DNA of 64,000 nt from Hymenobacter psychrophilus (GTDB taxonomy: Bacteria; Bacteroidota; Bacteroidia; Cytophagales; Hymenobacteraceae): NCBI RefSeq assembly GCF_900107135.1, contig NZ_FNOV01000011.1, positions 62,001-126,000 on the forward strand, read 5' to 3'. This document shows, one piece after another, positions 1-7,523 of this stretch. Under the pieces are notes generated by a model that worked only from the letters and a program-made list of their open reading frames with translations, was not told the origin of the DNA and searched no databases. A program made the translations under genes and the position numbers. Every line of letters begins with the position of its first letter. The stretch's first letter is position 1.

Positions 1-95
1 ACCAGTGCCGCCAGTTGCGAGGCGGGTGTTTTTTGCAGCAGCGTGCGTAGTACGGCCGTGCCTAAATGGCCGGTAGCGCCGGTTATTAACATCAT
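1..95 (-). CDS. NAD(P)-binding (SDR/NmrA-type) protein, N-terminal fragment
   Basis: Only the first ~31 codons are inside the window; the gene runs off the left edge. The visible N-terminus reads MMLITGATGHLGTAVLRTLL, a beta strand followed by the GATGHLG dinucleotide-binding turn of an extended or atypical short-chain dehydrogenase (NmrA/QorB-like). Two adjacent Met codons (95 and 92) could start it. It lies on the same strand as the AraC-type regulator at 272-1138, 176 bases downstream of it, so the regulator may control it. The Rossmann assignment is firm; substrate and subfamily cannot be judged from this fragment. Confidence 0.75.
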   Translation of the reverse strand, partial: MMLITGATGHLGTAVLRTLLQKTPASQLAAL

Positions 96-271
96 GGTAT
101 AAGGGGTTGCCGGTGAAAGTGGATGACCAAGCAAGTCCGGCCGGCCCTGGCCAGGCCACTTTGGCGGACGCCGCGGGTTGGCCGGAATTGCAGGTGCAAA
201 GTTGCGGCCCCCAGCCGGTCGGTAAAATGGCCGCAGGGCGGCAATGTATGGCGAAAAGTCGCCAACCCGGC

Positions 272-1138
272 TCAGTTGCCCTGCCGGTAAGCGCTAGGGG
301 AAAGGCCAGTGTTTTGCCTGAAGAACCGGCTGAACGCGAACTGGTCGGCAAACTGCAGGCTCGCGGCCACCTGGTAAACCGGCAGCGTGGGGTTCTGCAG
401 CAGGGTTTTGGCTTCCAACACCACCGCCTGGGTTATCCAGTCGCGCGCGGTTCGGCCAGTGGCCTCCTTCACCAAAGCGCTGAGGTGCTTGGGCGTAACG
501 CAGAGTGCGGCGGCGTAGAACGTTACGCGCCGCTCGGCGAGGCAGTGGGTTTGTACCAGCTGCCGGAAACCGGCCGCCAACGCCTGGTTTCGGGGAGTGG
601 CGGCCGGTGGGGCGGCCAGTGGCTGGTCGTAAATGCTGGCTACTTCATAGAGCAGGCTGGTGAGGATGTTTTGCAGGATATGGGGGCGCTGTACGTGGGG
701 CGTGCGGTACTTCTGCTGCAGGAAGCGGAAAGACGCGGCAATGTTGGCCGCTTCCGGGGCCGAAAGCTGGCGCACGTACGCGGCGGGGGCCACAAAAAAG
801 CGCAGCCGGTTCGTTGCCTTGTGGTGGGTGGTGATGAATTCGCGGGTGAAAAAGACGGACAGCGTTTCGTAATCGTCGGTTACGTGCAGCCACTGCTTGA
901 TTACCTCCGGCGTCGCCAGCACCAGGCAGCCGGGCGTTACCACGTAAGGGGCCAGGTCGATGGTCAGCTCGGCCTGGCCCCGCAGGCAGAGGCTGATTTT
1001 GTAGTAGTTGCCGCGGTAGGGCCGATGCAGCGGAATCCGGGGCCGGCCGGTTGCGTAATCGGGTACAAAAACCTCGGGCGCGGCCCCCTCGGGGTGGGCA
1101 AACGCCTGCAGCTGATAGGTAGGAATAGGAGCGCTCAT
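272..1138 (-). CDS. AraC-family transcriptional regulator
   Basis: A 288-residue regulator. The N-terminal ~150 residues look like a cupin-type effector domain (Tyr/Arg-rich strands followed by APYVVTPGCLVLATPEV). The C-terminal ~100 residues carry the AraC double helix-turn-helix, with the first helix pair around VTPKHLSALVKEATG and the second ending in the family signature FADQFAFSRFFRQNTGLSP. The Met at 1138 is chosen because it directly precedes the folded cupin-like sequence; an open frame extends to 1240 but the extra 34 residues are Pro/Gly-rich and unlike the family. The closest likely target is the co-directional NAD(P)-binding gene at 1-95. Effector unknown. Confidence 0.92.
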   Translation of the reverse strand: MSAPIPTYQLQAFAHPEGAAPEVFVPDYATGRPRIPLHRPYRGNYYKISLCLRGQAELTIDLAPYVVTPGCLVLATPEVIKQWLHVTDDYETLSVFFTREFITTHHKATNRLRFFVAPAAYVRQLSAPEAANIAASFRFLQQKYRTPHVQRPHILQNILTSLLYEVASIYDQPLAAPPAATPRNQALAAGFRQLVQTHCLAERRVTFYAAALCVTPKHLSALVKEATGRTARDWITQAVVLEAKTLLQNPTLPVYQVAASLQFADQFAFSRFFRQNTGLSPSAYRQGN

Positions 1139-1354
1139 GAGCAGGGCCGGCAGCGGTGGAACAGGAAGGAGCCGGATAACAGCGCGTGGCCCGGCTCCCG
1201 AAGATAGGCCGCCGGAGGGCGCCGGAAAGGGAGCCTGCACCGCACCCGTATCCGACCCGGGCTGCCAACGTTCGGGAAAGTAGCCGCGTGGTTGATTTGC
1301 AGTGCGGGCGAAATCCGTAGATTGGCAGCTACTTCACCTGTTTACGGCCAACTC

Positions 1355-1870
1355 ATGCGCGGCTACTACCCCGGATTCTTCCTGTTTCTGCTGCTGGGCA
1401 GCTGCCAGCGGATTGGGGCGCCGGCCACGCCCGGCGCGGCCACCCAGAACCGCCGCGACACCCGACCAGCCTCGCCCGATTTCACGCTGCCCACTGCCGC
1501 CGATAAGCAGTTGGTGCTGAGTAGCCTGCGCGGCAGCTATGTGCTGCTCGATTTCCGTGCTGCCGGCTGCGCCGAGTGCCAGGCCGAAAACGCCAACCTG
1601 CGCAAGCTCTATAGCCAGTTCTACCACCGGGGGCTCGTTATAGTAAGCGTGTGGCAGACCGCCGACCCGGCCGCGTGGCGCGCAACTGTTGCCGCCGAGG
1701 CGTTGCCCTGGTCCCAGGTGCTGGACTCGTCGGGCGAGGCAGCCCGGGCCTACGAGGTCAGCCAGCAGCCTACCGCCGTGCTGCTCGACCCGCAGGGCTA
1801 CGAGCTGGCCCGTAACCTGCAAGGCCGCGACCTGGGCCAGAAAATTTCAGAATATATTCCGCTAGATTAA
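1355..1870 (+). CDS. TlpA-like thioredoxin-fold lipoprotein with atypical active site
   Basis: A 171-residue exported thiol-disulfide protein. The Met at 1355 begins a short signal sequence ending in the lipobox LLGSC, so it is probably lipid-anchored in the periplasm. After a ~35-residue linker comes a compact thioredoxin fold (SPDFTLPTA, SLRGSYVLLDF). The active site is CAEC, preceded by Gly rather than the usual Trp (AAGCAEC against ASWCGPC in the two genes that follow), which should alter the redox potential. There is no N-terminal DUF4369-like domain, so it resembles the C-terminal half of its neighbours. First of three co-directional family members; probably a paralogue from tandem duplication. 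Confidence 0.85.
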   Translation: MRGYYPGFFLFLLLGSCQRIGAPATPGAATQNRRDTRPASPDFTLPTAADKQLVLSSLRGSYVLLDFRAAGCAECQAENANLRKLYSQFYHRGLVIVSVWQTADPAAWRATVAAEALPWSQVLDSSGEAARAYEVSQQPTAVLLDPQGYELARNLQGRDLGQKISEYIPLD

Positions 1871-1955
1871 TCGGGTACAGATTCGGTTTTCATTCGCGCT
1901 GTGGTGCCTACCAGAAGCTGCGCATTTTCTCACTCTTATTCCTCAACCTGCCCCC

Positions 1956-2987
1956 ATGCTTTCTGCTTTATTTCCCTGGCTGCTGAACTTGGCGGTTGCG
2001 CCGCCCGCCTACGTATTGCGGGGCCAGGTAGACCGCGTAGCTCCCGGAACTACCATTTACCTCACGCATTATCAGGATGCCTGGCGCACGCTCGACTCGG
2101 CTACCGTGGACGCGGCGGGCCACGTAGAGCTACGGGGAGAGTTGGCCGCGCCTATTATGGGAACCCTGAAAATCAAAGGGCAGAAATCCGTTTACCAGTT
2201 TCCCTTGCACCCCGGCGACGAGCTGGCCTTCCAACTCGCACCCGAGCAGAAAAGACGAAGGTTTACGGTTGCTGGCTCGGTTGGCGTTACGCAGTGGCAG
2301 CAGTTTCGGGAAGAAATTGCCCCGCACATGGTAGGCGCCACCCAGTTGCCCGCTACTAATGCCGACCTGCGCCGGCTCCGGGCCTTAGTGCGAACCACGC
2401 CCGACGATTTTCTGGCCGCTTATTTAACCAAAGCCTACCTGAGTCGTCAGGCCAGTCAGCAGGTATTTGTTGATTCGATGACGGCAGTGCTGGCGGGGCG
2501 GCAGCCCGCTTCAGCCGAAGTGCAGGCCCTCGGCAACCGCGTGCGCACCTCCGTGGCGGCCGTTGGGGCGGCCAATGCCCAGCCGGCCCCCGATTTCACG
2601 CTGCCCACTGTGGCGGGGCCGGTATTTAGCCTGAGCAGTCTGCGCGGCAAGTATGTGCTGCTCGACTTCTGGGCTAGCTGGTGCGGTCCTTGCCGGGCCG
2701 AAAATCCGCGCCTGAAAGCCCTGTATCAACAATACCAGACCAAAGGACTGGAAATTGTGAGCGTGTCGGTGGATAGCGACGGGGGCAAGTGGCGCAAGGC
2801 CGTTACCCAGGACCAGCTGCCCTGGACGCAGGTTTCGGATCTGAAAGGCTGGGACTCGCCTTCGGCCCAGCTCTACGGGGTATTGGCCGTTCCAAGTTCC
2901 TTCCTCATTGACCCCGCCGGTCGCATGGTGGCCCGTGATTTACGCGGTGAAGCGCTGGAAAAGCGCCTCCGTCAGATTTTGCAATAA
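1956..2987 (+). CDS. TlpA family disulfide reductase with DUF4369-like N-terminus
   Basis: 343 residues: a signal peptide (MLSALFPWLLNLAVAPP), a beta-rich DUF4369-type domain to about residue 110 (YVLRGQVD...TIYLTHY), a helical linker, then a thioredoxin domain from about 208 with the active site WASWCGPCRAEN. Such proteins are periplasmic thiol oxidoreductases, usually reductive, in Bacteroidota; the partner is unknown. The thioredoxin half is strongly similar to that of the next gene, down to QVSDLKGW downstream of the active site. It starts 85 bases after the previous gene and may be co-transcribed with it. No lipobox Cys is evident, so it may be soluble. Confidence 0.93.
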   Translation: MLSALFPWLLNLAVAPPAYVLRGQVDRVAPGTTIYLTHYQDAWRTLDSATVDAAGHVELRGELAAPIMGTLKIKGQKSVYQFPLHPGDELAFQLAPEQKRRRFTVAGSVGVTQWQQFREEIAPHMVGATQLPATNADLRRLRALVRTTPDDFLAAYLTKAYLSRQASQQVFVDSMTAVLAGRQPASAEVQALGNRVRTSVAAVGAANAQPAPDFTLPTVAGPVFSLSSLRGKYVLLDFWASWCGPCRAENPRLKALYQQYQTKGLEIVSVSVDSDGGKWRKAVTQDQLPWTQVSDLKGWDSPSAQLYGVLAVPSSFLIDPAGRMVARDLRGEALEKRLRQILQ

Positions 2988-3178
2988 GTATCTGTTAGTC
3001 AATATTATAAACGGCAAAAATTCTATTACTGACATCAGTGGATTGAACCGTCTGAGGACGGTCACAGTTAGGGGGGCGTCACCGGTTCCGGGCAAAATTG
3101 GCAACTTGCAGCCTGTTTCTAGGTCTTTGCCCCATACTCCGGTCCTCATCAGTGGCCGGTTCGCTTTCTGCTTAACGA

Positions 3179-4336
3179 ATGAAAATGAAGAGCCTGCTCT
3201 ATTTTGGCGCCCTGCTGGGCATGACCAATGCCTGTAACAAAAATGCCACGCCCATCACCAGCGGATCCGACGCTACCGGCTACGAACTGAGCGGCCAACT
3301 GCAAAACGCGCCTGCTGGTACCAAGGTGTACCTGGCCGAGCTGGGCGAAACCCAGTTCGTATCGCGCGATACGGCTACCGTTGATGAGAAGGGCCAGTTT
3401 GAGTTCAAAGGGCCGCTGACCGAGGCCGGACTCTATCAGGTGAAAACCACCGACCAGAACCAGGCGCTGGTAGTGCTCGGCCCCGGCCAGCGGGTGCAGC
3501 TGGCCGGCGACGCCCAGCAGTTGCCCGCCACGTACACGGTACAGGGCTCGCCCGATTCGGAGCTGCTGCGCCAGATAAACAAAGCCGCCGAAGCCAACCA
3601 GCAGCAGCTGCAGCGCGACATGCCGCGCCTCGAGCAGCGCTACGCCGCCGCCGCCCAGGCCGGCCGCACCGACTCGATGCAGGCCATTCAGGCGCGGGCC
3701 GAAGCCCTGCAGCGCCAGGGCCAGCAGCAGATGCTGCGGCTGGTACGCCAGAATCCAAGCTCCATCGTGTCGGGCTTCGTGGCCGCCAGCGTGCTCAACC
3801 CCGACGAGAACTTCGCCCTGGCCGACTCGGTGGCCACGGCCCTCAAGGCCTCGGCGCCCAACTCGCGCTATACCAAAACCCTGGCTACGCGCCTCGACGG
3901 CCTGCGTGCCACCGCCTCGGGCGCCACGGCCCCCGAAATCAGCCTGCCTACGCCCCAGGGCCCACCGCTGGCCCTCACCAGCCTGCGCGGCAAGTACGTG
4001 CTGATTGACTTCTGGGCCAGCTGGTGCGGCCCCTGCCGCCGCGAAAACCCCAACGTGGTGCGGGCCTACAACAAGTACAAGAACATGGGCCCGGGCTTCG
4101 AAATCTACGGCGTCTCGTTCGACCAGGACCGGGCCAAGTGGCTCAAAGCCATCGAAGCCGACGGCCTGGTGTGGAAGCAGGTGTCGGACCTGAAAGGCTG
4201 GGAGTCGGCCGCCGGCCAGACCTACGGCATCAAGTCCATTCCCGCCTCCATTCTACTCGACCCCCAGGGCCGTATCGTGGGCAAAAACCTGCGCGGTGCC
4301 GAACTGGAAGCCAAACTGGCCTCGGTGCTGAAGTAG
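3179..4336 (+). CDS. TlpA family disulfide reductase lipoprotein (DUF4369-like + thioredoxin)
   Basis: 385 residues. A lipoprotein signal ends in TNAC at about residue 19; a second in-frame Met lies two codons downstream. Residues ~35-115 form a DUF4369-like beta domain (YELSGQLQNAPAGTKVYLAE), followed by a Gln/Ala-rich helical linker (to ~235) and a thioredoxin domain with WASWCGPCRREN. Family role: reduction or isomerisation of periplasmic disulfides, or delivery of reductant to an envelope acceptor. It follows a 191-base gap with a small hairpin (3047-3062), so it may have its own promoter. Third and most complete member of the tandem set. Confidence 0.93.
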   Translation: MKMKSLLYFGALLGMTNACNKNATPITSGSDATGYELSGQLQNAPAGTKVYLAELGETQFVSRDTATVDEKGQFEFKGPLTEAGLYQVKTTDQNQALVVLGPGQRVQLAGDAQQLPATYTVQGSPDSELLRQINKAAEANQQQLQRDMPRLEQRYAAAAQAGRTDSMQAIQARAEALQRQGQQQMLRLVRQNPSSIVSGFVAASVLNPDENFALADSVATALKASAPNSRYTKTLATRLDGLRATASGATAPEISLPTPQGPPLALTSLRGKYVLIDFWASWCGPCRRENPNVVRAYNKYKNMGPGFEIYGVSFDQDRAKWLKAIEADGLVWKQVSDLKGWESAAGQTYGIKSIPASILLDPQGRIVGKNLRGAELEAKLASVLK

Positions 4337-4390
4337 TCAAGCAATTACTGCAATAGCGGTTGTGCGAACGGCGTACCTGCTCGGCTGTAG

Positions 4391-4455
4391 AGACGCATAT
4401 TTGTGTCTTGTCATTAAATAATACCACAATAATGACAAGACACAAATATCCGTCT
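4391..4455. repeat. Long inverted repeat (26-nt arms) over the 5' region of the low-GC gene
   Basis: Arms 4391-4416 and 4430-4455 are complementary at 25 of 26 positions, with a 13-base A/T-rich loop. It sits 54 bases after the TlpA stop and immediately before the low-GC gene, and can work as a terminator for the former. It contains an ATG (4432) that would extend the small gene, which argues for the later start at 4501. Confidence 0.85.
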
Positions 4456-4500
4456 AAGCGATTTAGGAAATTATTATATGTAAGCCCAAAATGTAATCAG

Positions 4501-4830
4501 ATGGTTTTTAAGATAGCAAAATGCCTGCTAATACTTCTTCTGTATTTATTCACAGTAGCACAATGTACCGGTCAAACTAGCAAACGTGGTATCAAAGTAT
4601 TTTCTAAAGAATACGCTGTCGGCGATACATGTTATATAAATGTGAAAAGAATAGGAATTAGGGGGAGACCCGAATGTAATTCAGAAGTTCATTTTGAATT
4701 ACATTCTCGTTACCTGTTAACTGTTGAAGAGATTCCTAATAATAAGTGGGTACGAGTAAGCCACATGGATGGGGACGTTGGAGTGGTAGGCTATTTACAA
4801 AAGAAGTATCTGTCGAAGAAACCACTATAA
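4501..4830 (+). CDS. Small exported protein, SH3-like, low GC
   Basis: A 109-residue exported protein starting at the Met at 4501, which begins a good signal sequence (MVFKIAKCLLILLLYLFTVA) with a possible lipobox Cys (AQC). Upstream Met codons at 4432 and 4360 are less likely since they add a basic non-signal stretch and overlap the inverted repeat. The mature part is beta-rich (GDTCYINVKRIGIRGRP...KWVRVSHMDGDVGVVGYLQKKYL) and resembles a bacterial SH3-type wall-binding or peptide-binding fold, though I cannot assign a family firmly. Base composition is far more A/T-rich than every neighbour, with codons such as ATA, AGA and TTA, suggesting recent acquisition. Confidence 0.7.
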   Translation: MVFKIAKCLLILLLYLFTVAQCTGQTSKRGIKVFSKEYAVGDTCYINVKRIGIRGRPECNSEVHFELHSRYLLTVEEIPNNKWVRVSHMDGDVGVVGYLQKKYLSKKPL

Positions 4831-4891
4831 TACTCAGTGCACTTCGTTGACGAAGGCGTAAGCTATCTTATGATAATGAAGTAGCTCACTT

Positions 4892-5764
4892 CTACACCCC
4901 AAACATGCGCTGGACTGACTGCCAGAGCTTCTTTTTGCGGCCGGCGTCGTATTCGAGCATCTCGATTTCGCTGGCCCCGAGGAAGGCGGTGTCGCCGTAG
5001 AGCAGCACGGGCTCGTAGGGCTGGGTGGTGTACACGGCCACATCGAGCAGGTTTTTGCCGAAGGCCAGAAACTGCCGGGCCGCCAAGTGCTGGCGCAGGC
5101 TGCACAGGGCCACCGGGTAGGAATCGTGTTCCACGTTCACGAGTACCACGTCCTCCATAATCAGGCGCAGGGCCTTGAGCAGATTGTTGAGAAACACGTT
5201 GCGCGGCAGCTTCCGGAACTGCGCCTCGGGCAGCCGCACCAGAATGACGAGGCCCCCGAAGTTGCTGCCCAACACAGAAAACGGCACGTGCGCCACCGGC
5301 GACTGGGAGGGCGTGGGCTGCACCCGCCCCGCCTGCGAAGCCGGTACGGCCGCCGCGGCCGGCAGTTGGCTTAGCGTGAGCGTAACGGCTGCCCGGCCCT
5401 CGGCAGCCGGCACCGGCGCAACGATTGGTGCCACTGGCGCAGCCGCGGCTACTACCGGCGTCGGAACTGGCGCTGGTGGCGCTGGCGCTGAGGTTTCCGG
5501 GGGCGTTGGCGCGGCGGCAGCAGCAGCAGCAGCTACCGGCGCCACGGCCGGCGGCATGGGTGGGAGTGGAGCTGGGTCGGGCTTAGCCGCAACCGGCGGA
5601 GTGGCTGGTGGGGGAGCACCGGCCGAAGCTAAAGCAACCGGAGCCGTAGGCGCGGGCGGCGCATCTGCTGCCGGCTGGGATGCGGTAGTGGGCTCGGGCA
5701 CTACATAGAGCGAGGCTTCGGTGTAGAAGTTTTGGAAGAAGGCGAGCGTAGCGGCGTTGTCCAT
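4892..5764 (-). CDS. Conserved hypothetical protein with Ala/Pro-rich linker
   Basis: 290 residues, no family recognised. A short N-terminal segment (MDNAATLAFFQNFYTEASLY) is followed by about 130 residues dominated by Ala, Pro and Thr (low complexity, probably disordered) and then a folded C-terminal domain of ~135 residues (from VAHVPFSVLGSNFGGLVILV to QRMFGV) with alternating hydrophobic strands and helices. No signal peptide or membrane segment, so cytoplasmic. The conserved ends around a variable linker suggest a two-point tether. It is co-directional with the thioesterase upstream but separated from it by a strong terminator, so it probably has its own promoter. Confidence 0.75.
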   Translation of the reverse strand: MDNAATLAFFQNFYTEASLYVVPEPTTASQPAADAPPAPTAPVALASAGAPPPATPPVAAKPDPAPLPPMPPAVAPVAAAAAAAAPTPPETSAPAPPAPVPTPVVAAAAPVAPIVAPVPAAEGRAAVTLTLSQLPAAAAVPASQAGRVQPTPSQSPVAHVPFSVLGSNFGGLVILVRLPEAQFRKLPRNVFLNNLLKALRLIMEDVVLVNVEHDSYPVALCSLRQHLAARQFLAFGKNLLDVAVYTTQPYEPVLLYGDTAFLGASEIEMLEYDAGRKKKLWQSVQRMFGV

Positions 5765-5819
5765 GCAAAAGAGCAGAGTAGGGGGCGTAGGGGCAATTTA
5801 CGCATTCCCCAACGCCGAT

Positions 5820-5861
5820 AAAAAGGCCTCAGCCCGCGAAACCGAAGTATTTCGCGGGCTG
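5820..5861 (-). terminator. Intrinsic terminator after the thioesterase gene
   Basis: On the minus strand a 12-bp perfect stem (5850-5861 with 5830-5841) and 8-base loop is followed within a few bases by a run of five T (5820-5824). It lies 77 bases beyond the thioesterase stop: classic Rho-independent layout. Confidence 0.85.
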
Positions 5862-5937
5862 GGGATACAGAAAACTAGCAACGAGCCAGCAGCGCTACGC
5901 TGCTGGCAGTCAGCAGGTCGTTTCTTTCCTTACTCAC

Positions 5938-6489
5938 TCAGCTTGCCGAGTCGTCCTCGGCGGCCTGGGCTACCAGGTCGAACAGGGCTTTGAGTTCGGT
6001 GGCCTCCTGCGGGGCCATGCGGCCGCCCAGCACCAGGCGCAGCTGGCGGCGGCGCAGGGCGCCCTCAAACAGGGCCTGCTCGGCCGCAGTTTCCGGAATA
6101 GCATCGGGCACATCAATCGGCCGGCCCGACTGATCGACGGCGACGAAGGTGAAAAACGCCTCGTTGGACTTCACCTTGGTGCCGCTCGGAATGTCTTCCG
6201 ACCATACATCAATGTGCACCTCCATGCTGGAGCTGAACGAGCGCGTGACCTGGGCTTCAAGCGTAATAACGCTGCCCAGCTTGATGCCTTCGCGGAAGGA
6301 TACGTTATCAACCGAGGCCGTCACGACGATGCGGTTGGAGTGGCGCTGGGCCGAAATGGCGGCGGCTACGTCCATCAGGTGCATCATGCGGCCACCCATC
6401 AGGTTGTTGAGCGTGTTGGTATCGTTGGGCAGCACCAGCTCGGTCATGCGCACGAACGAGTCTTTAACAGGCTTGGGTTTGCGGGTCAT
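5938..6489 (-). CDS. Acyl-CoA thioesterase (hotdog fold)
   Basis: 183-residue hotdog-fold thioesterase of the YciA/BFIT-like group, which hydrolyses acyl-CoA to free acid and CoA in the cytoplasm. The hotdog core spans ~12-130: NDTNTLNNLMGGRMMHLMD is the loop and central helix, where the Asn/Asp-containing active site lies; ASVDNVSFREGIKLG and EAFFTFVAVD complete the sheet. A C-terminal extension of about 50 residues (ALRRRQLRLVLGGRM...) is helical. A TACCTTTG -7 box lies 32 bases upstream of the start and a strong terminator follows, so it appears monocistronic. A second, shorter paralogue lies at 34378-34794. Confidence 0.93.
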   Translation of the reverse strand: MTRKPKPVKDSFVRMTELVLPNDTNTLNNLMGGRMMHLMDVAAAISAQRHSNRIVVTASVDNVSFREGIKLGSVITLEAQVTRSFSSSMEVHIDVWSEDIPSGTKVKSNEAFFTFVAVDQSGRPIDVPDAIPETAAEQALFEGALRRRQLRLVLGGRMAPQEATELKALFDLVAQAAEDDSAS

Positions 6490-6520
6490 CGAAGAAAATT
6501 GAATTCAACTTAAGAGTGCG

Positions 6521-6528
6521 CAAAGGTA
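6521..6528 (-). promoter_or_regulatory. Candidate -7 promoter box for the thioesterase
   Basis: Reads TACCTTTG on the minus strand, an exact match to the Bacteroidota housekeeping -7 element TAnnTTTG, 32 bases from the start codon. No clear TTTG -33 box seen at the usual spacing. Confidence 0.6.
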
Positions 6529-6550
6529 AGACGGTAGGCTGGTGAAATAG

Positions 6551-6651
6551 TGAATGAGTGATTTGGTGGATGAGGGCGTTCTGTTATTCTTCAACGGCCG
6601 TTCGCTTAGGAGGGGCAACAGAACGCCCTCATTCACCAAATCACTCATTCA
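6551..6651. repeat. Long inverted repeat (35-nt arms) 3' of pcm
   Basis: Arms 6551-6585 and 6617-6651 pair with a single mismatch around a 31-base loop. It lies just beyond the natural end of the pcm frame (6655) and probably terminates its transcript. No clear T run follows, so it is not a canonical intrinsic terminator. Confidence 0.85.
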
Positions 6652-6654
6652 ATG

Positions 6655-7314
6655 CTAGCCCCAGCCGGCTTTGCCCAGCAGCGGCACAAACCGGAACTCC
6701 TCCAGCTCCTGGCGCGAAAATTCGTCTTCGCTTTCGCGTACCACGCGCACCATGCGCTGGCGGTTGGCGTCGCCCACCGGAATTACCAGCGCGCCGCCCA
6801 CGCGCAGCTGCTGCAGCAGCGGCCGGGGCAGCGTGGGCGAGCCGGCCGTTACCAGAATCCGGTCGAAGGGCGCGTGCTAGGGCAGGCCCAGCGAGCCGTC
6901 GCCGCAGAACAGCTGGGGCGGCTGGGCCAGCCCGGCCAGACGGCGGGCCGTGCGCTCGAACAGCACCGGGTTGTACTCGATGCTAAACACGTGGGGCGTG
7001 AGCAGCAGCAGCACGCTACACTGGTAGCCCGAGCCGGTGCCGATTTCCAGCACCTTGTCGTGGGGCCCGATCCGGAGCAGCTCGGTCTGGTAGGCCACGG
7101 TGTAGGGCTGCGAGATGGTCTGGCCCTCGCCGATGGGGAAGGCCTTGTCGTGGTAGGCGTGCGACTGGAAGCCGGCGGCGAAAAACTGGTGGCGCGGCAC
7201 CGTGCCGATGGCGGCCAGCACGCGCTCGTCGCGGATGCCCTTGCGGCGTAGCTCCTCCACCAGCGCGCGGCGCATTCCTCGGTGGCGGTACGTGTCGGGG
7301 GCAGCAGAATGCAT
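6655..7314 (-). pseudogene. pcm: Protein-L-isoaspartate O-methyltransferase interrupted by in-frame TAG
   Basis: The full frame is 219 codons, the normal length for Pcm, which uses AdoMet to repair isoaspartyl residues. The N-terminal 145 residues hold the expected motifs: GEGQTISQPYTVAYQTELL (substrate loop), VLEIGTGSGYQ (AdoMet motif I) and VFSIEYNP. Codon 146 is TAG (6877-6879). Reading straight on in the same frame gives HAPFDRILVTAG and LRVGGALVIPVGD, the conserved C-terminal motifs, to a natural stop at 6655-6657. The only visible lesion is this one codon; CAG (Gln) differs by a single transition. Nonsense mutation, sequencing error or readthrough are all possible; the truncated product would lack part of the catalytic fold. 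Confidence 0.88.
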
Positions 7315-7523
7315 AGGTGGCGGGATAGAAGCGGCGGACGCGGGCGAGCACCGGAGCGGGCTGACGGGTATTGCCTACCTTTACGCCGCTCCGAACGAAC
7401 CGGCCCGGCAGCGAGGCCGGGCTAAGCGGAAGCGTAAAATTAGGGCTTCCGGGCCAGAAAAATCAGCTTTGCCGCCGGCCGAACCGCTTACCTGCTTCAC
7501 TCTTGATTCGTACTCTGCAAAAA

